Origin: Caldithrix sp.
GTDB taxonomy: Bacteria; KSB1; UBA2214; DYKH01
Direction of reading: 5' to 3'
DNA length: 7,864 nt
NCBI GenBank assembly: GCA_020722685.1
Contig: DYKH01000215.1
Span: 1-7,864 of the forward strand
Made by a program: the position numbers and the translations under genes. The notes below the pieces were generated by a model, which worked only from the letters and a program-made list of their open reading frames with translations, was not told the origin of the DNA and did no database searches. Of this stretch, positions 1-5,395 are shown in pieces (positions within the stretch are counted from its first letter, which is position 1; every line of letters starts with the position of its first letter).

Positions 1-240
1 GCTGGCAAGAAAACCGGGGTGATTGATAAAAACCAGGTTCGCCGGATTGCCCGTTACATTGGCCACCCCGTCGGGCACGGCGACGCTGACTCCGCCCAGG
101 CGCTGGCCGGCTCGGTCCTGCCTTTCATAGGGGGAAAGGATGGTAAAGGCCGGGCCGACTTGACTGAGGGAGGTTTGTAATCCCACTACCAGAATCGAGA
201 AACCAACCCACAACAGCTTCAATTCAAGTATCGTCCGCAT
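1..240 (-). CDS. Partial N-terminus of a putative outer-membrane beta-barrel protein (PorV/UPF0164/FadL-like)
   Basis: The frame is open from an ATG at 238-240 to the left edge (80 codons, 3' end missing). The start is set by AAGGAG six bases upstream. Residues 1-30 form a signal peptide with a hydrophobic core (LLWVGFSILVVGLQ) and a probable cleavage site just after SLSQ. The mature part begins with a stretch running RAGQRLGG, VSVAVPDGVAN and then NPANLVF. A Gly-Gly-x-x-x-Ala-Val-x-Asp segment followed by Asn-Pro-Ala-x-Leu is the usual N-terminal signature of PorV, UPF0164 and FadL-like barrels, where these residues form the N-terminal plug. The family is an inference from this short segment; the barrel itself is outside the window. 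It lies in the same direction as, and 88 bases downstream of, three genes with type IX sorting tails. A barrel that shuttles or anchors such cargo would fit, but a transport porin is equally possible. Confidence 0.75.
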   Translation of the reverse strand, partial: MRTILELKLLWVGFSILVVGLQTSLSQVGPAFTILSPYERQDRAGQRLGGVSVAVPDGVANVTGNPANLVFINHPGFLAS

Positions 241-246
241 CGGCGA

Positions 247-252
247 CTCCTT
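247..252 (-). promoter_or_regulatory. Shine-Dalgarno for the partial barrel gene
   Basis: On the minus strand the sequence is AAGGAG, followed by TCGCCG and the ATG at 238-240. The six-base spacing fixes the start of this edge gene. The 88-base gap (241-328) shows no strong GC-rich hairpin with a T-run, so read-through from the upstream gene is plausible. Confidence 0.75.
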
Positions 253-328
253 GTGAGTGTTCACTGCTTCAAATCATCAGACACTGGTCTTTCGGATTAG
301 ATCGGGGGCGGTGACGTTGGTGCTGTTT

Positions 329-604
329 CTATCTGAGTAGTACCATTCGCTGCATCGCGCTAAACTTGCCGGCTTGCAGCCGACAGTGGTACACGCCACC
401 GGCCAAGTCTCCGCCAGCATCATCCTTCCCGTCCCATTGAACCGTGAACGCGCCGGCCGAACGGTTTTCCGCCACCAATGTTCTTACCCTCTGGCCTAAT
501 AAATTGTGGATCTCCAGAGTAACAAATCCGGCGTGCGCCAGCTCGAAGCGAATGACCGTCGAAGCATTGAAAGGGTTGGGATAGTTTGGCCACAGGGCAA
601 ACTC
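329..604 (-). other. Type IX secretion type A sorting domain of the 329-2530 protein
   Basis: Residues 643-733 begin EFALWPNYPNPFNAST and continue through F-V-T-L-E-I, N-L-L-G-Q-R-V-R-T-L, W-D-G-K-D-D, G-G-V-Y and a final MVLLR. This is the FlgD-like Ig fold used as the C-terminal sorting signal for type IX secretion in the FCB group. The signal is normally removed or exchanged when the cargo is anchored at the surface. Its tail is visibly closer to that of the 5114-7864 protein (shared FVTLEI and GQRVRT) than to that of the 2545-5088 protein. Confidence 0.88.
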
Positions 605-2530
605 GCTGGGCGCGCTGTTCGCATCGTGCGGGGCTGAAGTAGCCCCCAGCGCCAAAACTTGGGCTAACTTGATGGGATCGACTCTCCCGTCGTGCAACGT
701 GCCATTGTAGGCAAAGCTGCCGTGATTCATCGCGTGCAATCCGATGACCGGGCAAGTTAGCGTATCCCCGGTGACCGGATTGATGATCTCGACATAGCCC
801 ATGTTGACCCATTGACCGCAGACCTCACATGTCTCCAATCCATAGGCATAGTGCTCGAGCATATACGGCGCACCGGCTTGTGCCTCACGCGGCAGACTGT
901 CAATTTTCGCGGCAAGCTGCAAGCCCAGATCGATGCCATCCAGCAAACCATCCTCGTTGGAATCGGGGGCATTCGCATCGGTGCCGAAAAAGGATTCCTC
1001 GGAAGCGCTTAGTCCATCACTGTCTTTGTCATCATCTACAACAAGCAGGTGATTAATGCCTTGCGGATCGAGCACCATATCCAGAATGCGGGCATTGGCC
1101 ACGCCTTTATGGACATCCCCATCGTATGCAAAACCGCCGCAGCGCATGTAATGCAGAGCGAGAAACGGCAACTCCGCCCACTGTTTTTCTATGGGATTGA
1201 TGATGCGCAGATAGCCCATGTTCACCTGCTCGCCGCAGCGCGCACAGCTTTCTACGCCTTTGGCAGCATGCTCCTCGACGTAGACCGAATCAGCTTTTTC
1301 CACTCGCGGCAGCGAATCAATCACGGCCGCAAAGGCGCGCGAAAGCTGGGTGCCATCGACGATGCCGTCATGATCGCTATCGGCCAGCGCAGGATCGGTG
1401 CCAAGATGCGGCTCGTCCCCGTTGAACAACCCGTCGTTATCTTTGTCGGCGCTTTCTCCCAGCTTGAGTCGATGCCAGCTCCCATCGGCCTCCAGCACCG
1501 CTTTGAGTTGGCGCGGATTCACTCTGCCCTCTCCATGCAGCGAACCGGCATAGCGAAAGCTGCCGTGCTGCAAATAATGCAAACTGATATAAGGCAGCTC
1601 GATGACCAATTTCTCCAACGGATTGACGATCTCGCAATAACCCATGTTCACGCTGCTATCGCAAATCGTACAGTTTTCTATGCCGCGCAGCATATGATCG
1701 ATGACGTAGGGTCGATCGTTTTGCGCTTCATGTGGCAAGGCGGAATAGATCAGGTGCATGGCCTGAGCCAATTGCACTCCGTCGAGTAAACCGTTGGCAT
1801 CCGTATCCGGATTGTTGGGTTGAAGGCCAAGAAAAGGCTCCTCGCTATCGTATAGAAAGTCCTGATCGGCATCGTCGGTTTTGGCTAAGGGCAGCCAGTG
1901 CGGATCATCGTTCCACTGCGTCGCTGCTTGTGCCTGGGTCGGCAAGGTCAATCCAATCCCGGTCACCGCCAAAGCCAACGAAGTCGCCACGGCCAGCGTT
2001 TTCTTGGCTACCTTTTTTCTATCCGTCGTGAACAGGTTGTTTGACCGTCCGTTTCCGGCAAATAGGTCTTGACACTGCCGATGCACTTGGCGATATTCTG
2101 GCAGTAGCAGCGGCGTCACCTTGCAGTCGGGACAGGCCCAATGGAACAACAGTTTTTGCTCGTCCACATCGAGTTCATTAGGCCGATAGCCATGGCGAGC
2201 AAAAGATTCCACACAGCACGGCGGAAAGCCGAACAGGAAGCCTTCGAAGCGCTGGGTCTCCACTGATTTGTCGATCACCGTGTCGTCAAAGCGGCGCAAA
2301 TACAAGTCGAGGTAGGCATCAGATCGGCTGAAGATAAACTCGGTGGTCGTGCCGCCATTCTGTAATCGCCGGCGGACATAAGCGGTCTCCAGACCAAGCT
2401 CATCCAAGACGTCTTCTAGACCAACCGGCACCGGTTTCTCCCAGCGGCTCAGAGGTTTCAAGCCAACGCGAGTAAGTAAGGCCAAATAGCTCAGATCAAA
2501 GTCAAATTGAGATAACGTTTCCTTGCTCAT
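329..2530 (-). CDS. Fusion protein: DUF483-like cysteine domain, internal signal peptide, triplicated Ca-loop/CxxC module, type IX sorting tail
   Basis: The protein has 733 residues, ATG at 2528-2530 with AGGAGG eight bases upstream, stop TAG. Residues 1-165 look cytosolic: a G-F-P-P-C-C-V-E-S-F motif at 101-110 (Cys105, Cys106), Cys133-x-x-Cys136 and Cys153, resembling the GxPxCCxxxF core of DUF483, a family of unknown function. Residues 171-203 are a typical signal peptide: a lysine/arginine cluster, then LAVATSLALAVTGIGL and an AQA cleavage site. Three repeats of a ~140-residue module follow (217-350, 358-497, 498-627), each with Asp-rich calcium loops, a C-x-x-C pair, V-N-M-G-Y and spaced His residues. 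Residues 643-733 are a type A type IX sorting domain. I do not recognise the repeated module and assign no enzymatic function. The N-terminal half suits the cytosol and the rest the cell surface, so this is either a true fusion or two former genes. There is no ATG, GTG or TTG just before the signal peptide that would give it a separate start. Confidence 0.9.
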   Translation of the reverse strand: MSKETLSQFDFDLSYLALLTRVGLKPLSRWEKPVPVGLEDVLDELGLETAYVRRRLQNGGTTTEFIFSRSDAYLDLYLRRFDDTVIDKSVETQRFEGFLFGFPPCCVESFARHGYRPNELDVDEQKLLFHWACPDCKVTPLLLPEYRQVHRQCQDLFAGNGRSNNLFTTDRKKVAKKTLAVATSLALAVTGIGLTLPTQAQAATQWNDDPHWLPLAKTDDADQDFLYDSEEPFLGLQPNNPDTDANGLLDGVQLAQAMHLIYSALPHEAQNDRPYVIDHMLRGIENCTICDSSVNMGYCEIVNPLEKLVIELPYISLHYLQHGSFRYAGSLHGEGRVNPRQLKAVLEADGSWHRLKLGESADKDNDGLFNGDEPHLGTDPALADSDHDGIVDGTQLSRAFAAVIDSLPRVEKADSVYVEEHAAKGVESCARCGEQVNMGYLRIINPIEKQWAELPFLALHYMRCGGFAYDGDVHKGVANARILDMVLDPQGINHLLVVDDDKDSDGLSASEESFFGTDANAPDSNEDGLLDGIDLGLQLAAKIDSLPREAQAGAPYMLEHYAYGLETCEVCGQWVNMGYVEIINPVTGDTLTCPVIGLHAMNHGSFAYNGTLHDGRVDPIKLAQVLALGATSAPHDANSAPSEFALWPNYPNPFNASTVIRFELAHAGFVTLEIHNLLGQRVRTLVAENRSAGAFTVQWDGKDDAGGDLAGGVYHCRLQAGKFSAMQRMVLLR
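650..1039 (-). repeat. Module copy 3 (residues 498-627)
   Basis: This copy starts with two Asp-rich loops (D-D-D-K-D-S-D-G-L and D-S-N-E-D-G-L-L-D-G), then has Cys568-x-x-Cys571, V-N-M-G-Y at 575-579, E-I-I-N-P, His599, His603 in H-G-S-F, His613 and G-R-V-D-P. An additional Cys593 is not present in the other copies. Cys and His spacing is kept with the other copies. Confidence 0.85.
1040..1459 (-). repeat. Module copy 2 (residues 358-497)
   Basis: Two calcium-type loops (D-K-D-N-D-G-L and D-S-D-H-D-G-I-V-D-G) precede Cys429-x-x-Cys432, V-N-M-G-Y at 436-440, R-I-I-N-P, His460 and His474. The second conserved histidine, His322 in copy 1 and His603 in copy 3, is Cys464 here. Such a swap would still allow metal binding. 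It is the most divergent copy at its C-terminal end (KGVANARI instead of G-R-V-(N/D)-P). Confidence 0.85.
1481..1882 (-). repeat. Module copy 1 (residues 217-350)
   Basis: This copy opens with D-D-A-D-Q-D and D-T-D-A-N-G-L-L-D-G loops, then Cys287-x-x-Cys290, V-N-M-G-Y at 294-298, E-I-V-N-P, L-P-Y-I-S-L-H (His318), His322 in H-G-S-F, His332 and G-R-V-N-P. The first calcium loop is weaker than in copies 2 and 3 because it lacks a central glycine. The DNA around the V-N-M-G-Y segment is still recognisably similar between copies (near 785-802, 1207-1224 and 1636-1653), as expected for an internal duplication. Confidence 0.85.
1922..2020 (-). other. Internal signal peptide of the 329-2530 protein
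   Basis: Residues 171-203 read as a complete Sec signal peptide: a basic n-region (RKKVAKK), a ~20-residue hydrophobic core, and an A-Q-A/A cleavage site. They lie 170 residues into the protein. If uncleaved, the segment would act as a signal anchor, leaving the N-terminal cysteine domain in the cytoplasm and the repeats in the periplasm. If cleaved, it would release the repeat region for type IX export. Confidence 0.8.
2012..2018 (-). promoter_or_regulatory. Candidate -1 slippery heptamer (A AAA AAG) at the domain junction
   Basis: On the minus strand the codons are GAT AGA AAA AAG GTA (residues 170-174), so the heptamer A-AAA-AAG is in the phase required for dnaX-type -1 frameshifting. A ribosome that slipped would read 35 more codons and stop at TGA (1905-1907), giving the cysteine domain without the signal peptide. 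A six-base complementary pair, AGCCAA with TTGGCT about 25 bases later, follows, but it is a weak stimulator. No Shine-Dalgarno-like stimulator is evident upstream. Lys codons are expected in a signal-peptide n-region, so chance is a real alternative. Confidence 0.3.
2060..2353 (-). other. DUF483-like cysteine domain within the 329-2530 protein
   Basis: Residues 60-157 contain a charged helix-like stretch, then FLFGFPPCCVESF, HW-A-C-P-D-C and a last Cys153. DUF483 proteins carry a similar G-(Y/F)-P-x-C-C-(V/I)-x-x-F core. The five cysteines and nearby His113, His130 and His150 could bind metal or an Fe-S cluster; that is inference. Many closely set cysteines without a preceding signal peptide suit a reducing cytoplasm. 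Confidence 0.5.
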
Positions 2531-2538
2531 TTTGTCTG

Positions 2539-2546
2539 CCTCCTTT
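2539..2546 (-). promoter_or_regulatory. Strong Shine-Dalgarno overlapping the upstream stop codon
   Basis: The minus strand reads AAAGGAGG eight bases before the ATG of the 329-2530 gene, and its first bases are part of the TAA stop (2545-2547) of the preceding gene. This suggests coupled translation of the two genes. It also supports 2530 as the real start, so the cytosolic N-terminal domain is genuinely translated. Confidence 0.8.
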
Positions 2547-2823
2547 AGCGAATGAGAATGGCCTTGTTCATTGAAACCTTTTCTCCTGCTTTCAGGCGAA
2601 AGAGATAAACTCCGGAGGGCAATGCCGTAGCGGAATCATCCGTGCCGTCCCAAACCACCCGATGATTACCCGCAGGCTGATGTTCCGCAACTAAGCTCCG
2701 CACCTTTTGCCCGCGGAGATTGAAAATCTCCACCATCGCGAATGTCGGAGACGAAAGGCTATAACGAATGAGGGTCGAGGCGTTGAAAGGATTAGGAAAA
2801 TTTTGCAAAAGGGAAAAACCGGA
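2545..2823 (-). other. Type IX secretion type A sorting domain of the 2545-5088 protein
   Basis: Residues 756-847 start SGFSLLQNFPNPFNAST and continue through V-E-I-F-N-L-R-G-Q-K-V-R-S-L-V, W-D-G-T-D-D, S-G-V-Y-L-F-R-L and a final AILIR. This is the same sorting fold as in both neighbours. It is the most divergent of the three in the strand after F-N-A-S-T-L-I-R-Y. Confidence 0.88.
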
Positions 2824-5088
2824 TGGCATTTTCCTTTCGTCATCCATGCTCTGTACCCTGGTAATCACATCCAAATCGTGAATACTACCATAAATGTCGT
2901 ACCCCTGGCCATAATTGCGGGTGTCGGACCAGACGAAAAGTACCTTTCCATTATTCACAACCGCACTGATCCAATCGCGCTTGGCATCGACATCGGCATG
3001 AATCTTGAGAACCTCCGTTAGTGGCCGACCGCTGATTGTGAAAACGCGTGCATAAACCTCCTTTTCCAGCGTCCAGGTCGTAATAAATTTGCTGGTGTCA
3101 ATCATGGTGAATGAGATGTTCGTGGCATGCTTATTATTCACCAAAGGAAATTGACGCAATTGTATGCTATTGGTATCCAAAACGGCAGCCGAGATTCCAT
3201 CATATTGTGCCGATTGAAAAGCTCGCAAAAATTGCCATTGGCCAAGATAGAGAGCGGACGGCGGCGAAAGCCCAAGACTGAACTGGGACGACAATGGCTC
3301 TAACTCACTCGAATAGAGTTGAGCATCCCCATTCCACAGAACCCAGAAGGAGTCGTGCCCCACGGGGATCAGACTAAGGCTTCGATAGGCTTGAGTGCTG
3401 ATCAGTCTTTGTCCCCTCTTTTGACCGTTGCGGGAATAAGCGACTATGCTCAAACGATAACCTCCTTCTCGCAGCAGAACGATAATACTGCTATCCGCGA
3501 GGGACAATCCTGTCAGAATGAAATCCTTCGCCCACTCTGCCCTCGCAAGAGTGTCTATAAATATTGGCTGCCAGTTGCCTGTATCGTAAATCGTCATTCC
3601 AGCCACTGCTTTGCTTTTGTCCATCTGCCGACTCCAAATGTTGACGGCTGTATGGTTGGGAAGAAAAAGGATTTCCAGACCATCAAAAGAAACCTCTTCG
3701 CCTACAAGGTTACCGTTCAAATCGACCGATCGGCCGTGAAACTGCTGTTCATCTTGCCAGGTCACAAAGTAGTTTCGATCATCCATAACAGCTATTTGGG
3801 GTGTGGTTTGGTTGGCGCCAAAGGCATCGTCGTTTATTCGCAAGCTATCGAGCCAGACAAATTCTTGTAGCGTGCTCAGAGAAATGTTACCGGAGCTTTC
3901 GACTGGGCATGCTAATACTGTTGGGGTAAGCTGAACCAGGTTATCTCCTACCAGGGGAAATTGCGCACTGTCAACTGCAGAGCCTGCTAAATATGCCCCC
4001 TTCGCATCGAACCAATGCGTTGAGCTACAATAGTTCCACTCATCAAGACGATAGCCACCAGGAAAATGATGAAGCGTTGTTAAGAGTCCGAATTTGCCGA
4101 AGCGCCGTTTTATAAAGGCAAAATTGTAAACTTTGATTGCGGTAGAATCAAAGAACGCGGAAATTAGATCGATTTTAGCAATAGGTGCAATAGGACGCCC
4201 GGCTGAATTGTAGATAACGTATTTTACTATGCAAGAATCCTTGTCAATCCAAAAAAACTCAAAAGTTGTATCCGACAAGGCAATAGCTCGCAGGTCCGGA
4301 GCATTCCACTGGTAGCGATAGTCTGGCGTATACGCTTGTACCAAAACGCTATCGACAGCTATCGTATCCACATCGCTCAAAAAATTGGCGTAAACTCCGC
4401 TCGGCATTTCAGTGTAGAACGGATCAGCATTAAACCAAAGAAGAGCCAATTCACCTCGACCATTGGAGGTGCAAGAAATGGTTGCGGCAGTTTCCGGAAG
4501 TCTGAGGTGATTCTCGGAAGCATATTTCAGTTCTCCTGATGAACCAAATTCCTTTAGGGTGACGATACCACCCCAGTTGAAGCCAAAAATATAACTATCA
4601 AAAGTTGCCGTGAGCAGGACATCAAGTCCCCAAAAGCCGGTGCCGCACATTGCAAAAATGCCGCCATCCACTAGAAAGGATTCTAATGGCGGACCTTGGG
4701 CTGGAAAAACCTGGCCGTAAACATTATAGTACTCTGGCTCAGGCCACAGGCCTCCCCTACGGGCGCCAATGGTCATCCCCGTGCCATCCGGTAGAAACGC
4801 CATATCCGCGTCGCCAACCACCTGAAAGTTCTTCCCTACCGGCCTTCCGGTCGAATCGAAGCGCTGGGCAAAATAGCTCAACTCGCCGAGACGATAGTCC
4901 TTCCAAGCAATGATAAAGCCGCCATCGGGAGTGGGAAAAAGTCGCGGCTCTTGCTGCACAAAAATAGAGGGTGAAGGCTCGGTGCTGATGGGAAAGTCGA
5001 ATACATCATTTGCCCATGCTGTTTCTGCAAAAGTGTATCCAATCAGCATCACAGCAATCAGAGTTAGCGATACGGTCTGTTTGTCCAT
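2545..5088 (-). CDS. Secreted beta-repeat protein with type IX sorting tail
   Basis: The protein has 847 residues, ATG with AGGAG six bases upstream, stop TAA. Residues 1-26 are a signal peptide ending A-W-A. The body (27-750) is built from poorly conserved beta-rich units of a type common in secreted FCB proteins. The first is clearest: G-G-F-I-I-A-W-K-D-Y-R, then F-A-Q-R-F-D-S-T-G-R-P-V-G (57-85). Related units occur near 438-464 (FVTWQDEQ, NGNLVG), 668-690 (TTWTLEK, ISGRPL) and 713-735 (VLFVWSDTR, DIYG). They probably form a beta-propeller or similar fold; no catalytic motif is seen. Residues 756-847 are the type IX sorting domain. It lies 25 bases after the 5114-7864 gene and 14 bases before the 329-2530 gene. 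Its middle is visibly AT-richer than both neighbours: I count 20 G+C in bases 4201-4260 against 38 in 1381-1440. Role unknown; adhesion or matrix display is a guess. Confidence 0.9.
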   Translation of the reverse strand: MDKQTVSLTLIAVMLIGYTFAETAWANDVFDFPISTEPSPSIFVQQEPRLFPTPDGGFIIAWKDYRLGELSYFAQRFDSTGRPVGKNFQVVGDADMAFLPDGTGMTIGARRGGLWPEPEYYNVYGQVFPAQGPPLESFLVDGGIFAMCGTGFWGLDVLLTATFDSYIFGFNWGGIVTLKEFGSSGELKYASENHLRLPETAATISCTSNGRGELALLWFNADPFYTEMPSGVYANFLSDVDTIAVDSVLVQAYTPDYRYQWNAPDLRAIALSDTTFEFFWIDKDSCIVKYVIYNSAGRPIAPIAKIDLISAFFDSTAIKVYNFAFIKRRFGKFGLLTTLHHFPGGYRLDEWNYCSSTHWFDAKGAYLAGSAVDSAQFPLVGDNLVQLTPTVLACPVESSGNISLSTLQEFVWLDSLRINDDAFGANQTTPQIAVMDDRNYFVTWQDEQQFHGRSVDLNGNLVGEEVSFDGLEILFLPNHTAVNIWSRQMDKSKAVAGMTIYDTGNWQPIFIDTLARAEWAKDFILTGLSLADSSIIVLLREGGYRLSIVAYSRNGQKRGQRLISTQAYRSLSLIPVGHDSFWVLWNGDAQLYSSELEPLSSQFSLGLSPPSALYLGQWQFLRAFQSAQYDGISAAVLDTNSIQLRQFPLVNNKHATNISFTMIDTSKFITTWTLEKEVYARVFTISGRPLTEVLKIHADVDAKRDWISAVVNNGKVLFVWSDTRNYGQGYDIYGSIHDLDVITRVQSMDDERKMPSGFSLLQNFPNPFNASTLIRYSLSSPTFAMVEIFNLRGQKVRSLVAEHQPAGNHRVVWDGTDDSATALPSGVYLFRLKAGEKVSMNKAILIR

Positions 5089-5094
5089 GTGTAA

Positions 5095-5099
5095 CTCCT
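5095..5099 (-). promoter_or_regulatory. Shine-Dalgarno for the 2545-5088 gene
   Basis: The minus strand reads AGGAG, six bases before the ATG at 5086-5088, inside the 25-base gap after the TAG stop (5114-5116) of the preceding gene. The short gap leaves no room for a separate promoter and terminator and supports an operon. Confidence 0.75.
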
Positions 5100-5113
5100 A
5101 TCAGAGATACGTC

Positions 5114-5395
5114 CTACCGAAGGAGCAATAGTTTGCGGGTCATCGACCACGCACCAGCGCGCAGTCGATACATATACACACCGCTGGGAGCCATTGCCCC
5201 AAAATCATCAGTTCCATCCCACTGAGCCTGGTGGCTTCCGGCTTGCTGCCGTTGCGCAATCACAGTCCGTACTCGTTGTCCCATAAGGTTGTAAATCTCC
5301 AAGGTCACAAAGCCAGAAACCGACAGTTCATAGTGAATGGTCGTTGTGGCATTAAATGGATTCGGATAGTTCTGATGCAGAGCAAACTTTGTGGG
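5114..5395 (-). other. Type IX secretion type A sorting domain of the 5114-7864 protein
   Basis: The last 93 residues read K-F-A-L-H-Q-N-Y-P-N-P-F-N-A, then F-V-T-L-E-I-Y-N-L-M-G-Q-R-V-R-T, W-D-G-T-D-D, S-G-V-Y-M-Y-R-L and end RKLLLLR. All hallmarks of the family are present and the domain is complete, so export should depend on a type IX system encoded elsewhere in the genome. Confidence 0.9.

Noticed and set aside
241..328. Possible terminator or promoter between the 329-2530 gene and the barrel gene
   Set aside because: Only short pairings such as AGTG/CACT and AGTGT/ACACT are visible, with no T-run, and no convincing -7/-33 promoter elements of the Bacteroidota type.
1049..1789. A 246-codon open frame on the plus strand
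   Set aside because: It lies antisense to the three repeated modules of the 329-2530 gene. Its residue pattern is the complement of that gene's repeats, it has no clear ribosome site, and its product resembles no family.
4251..4257. Run of seven A on the plus strand (T-run in the 2545-5088 gene) as a frameshift site
   Set aside because: The codons GAG TTT TTT TGG do not give a slippery heptamer in the right phase, and the reading frame continues without a break.
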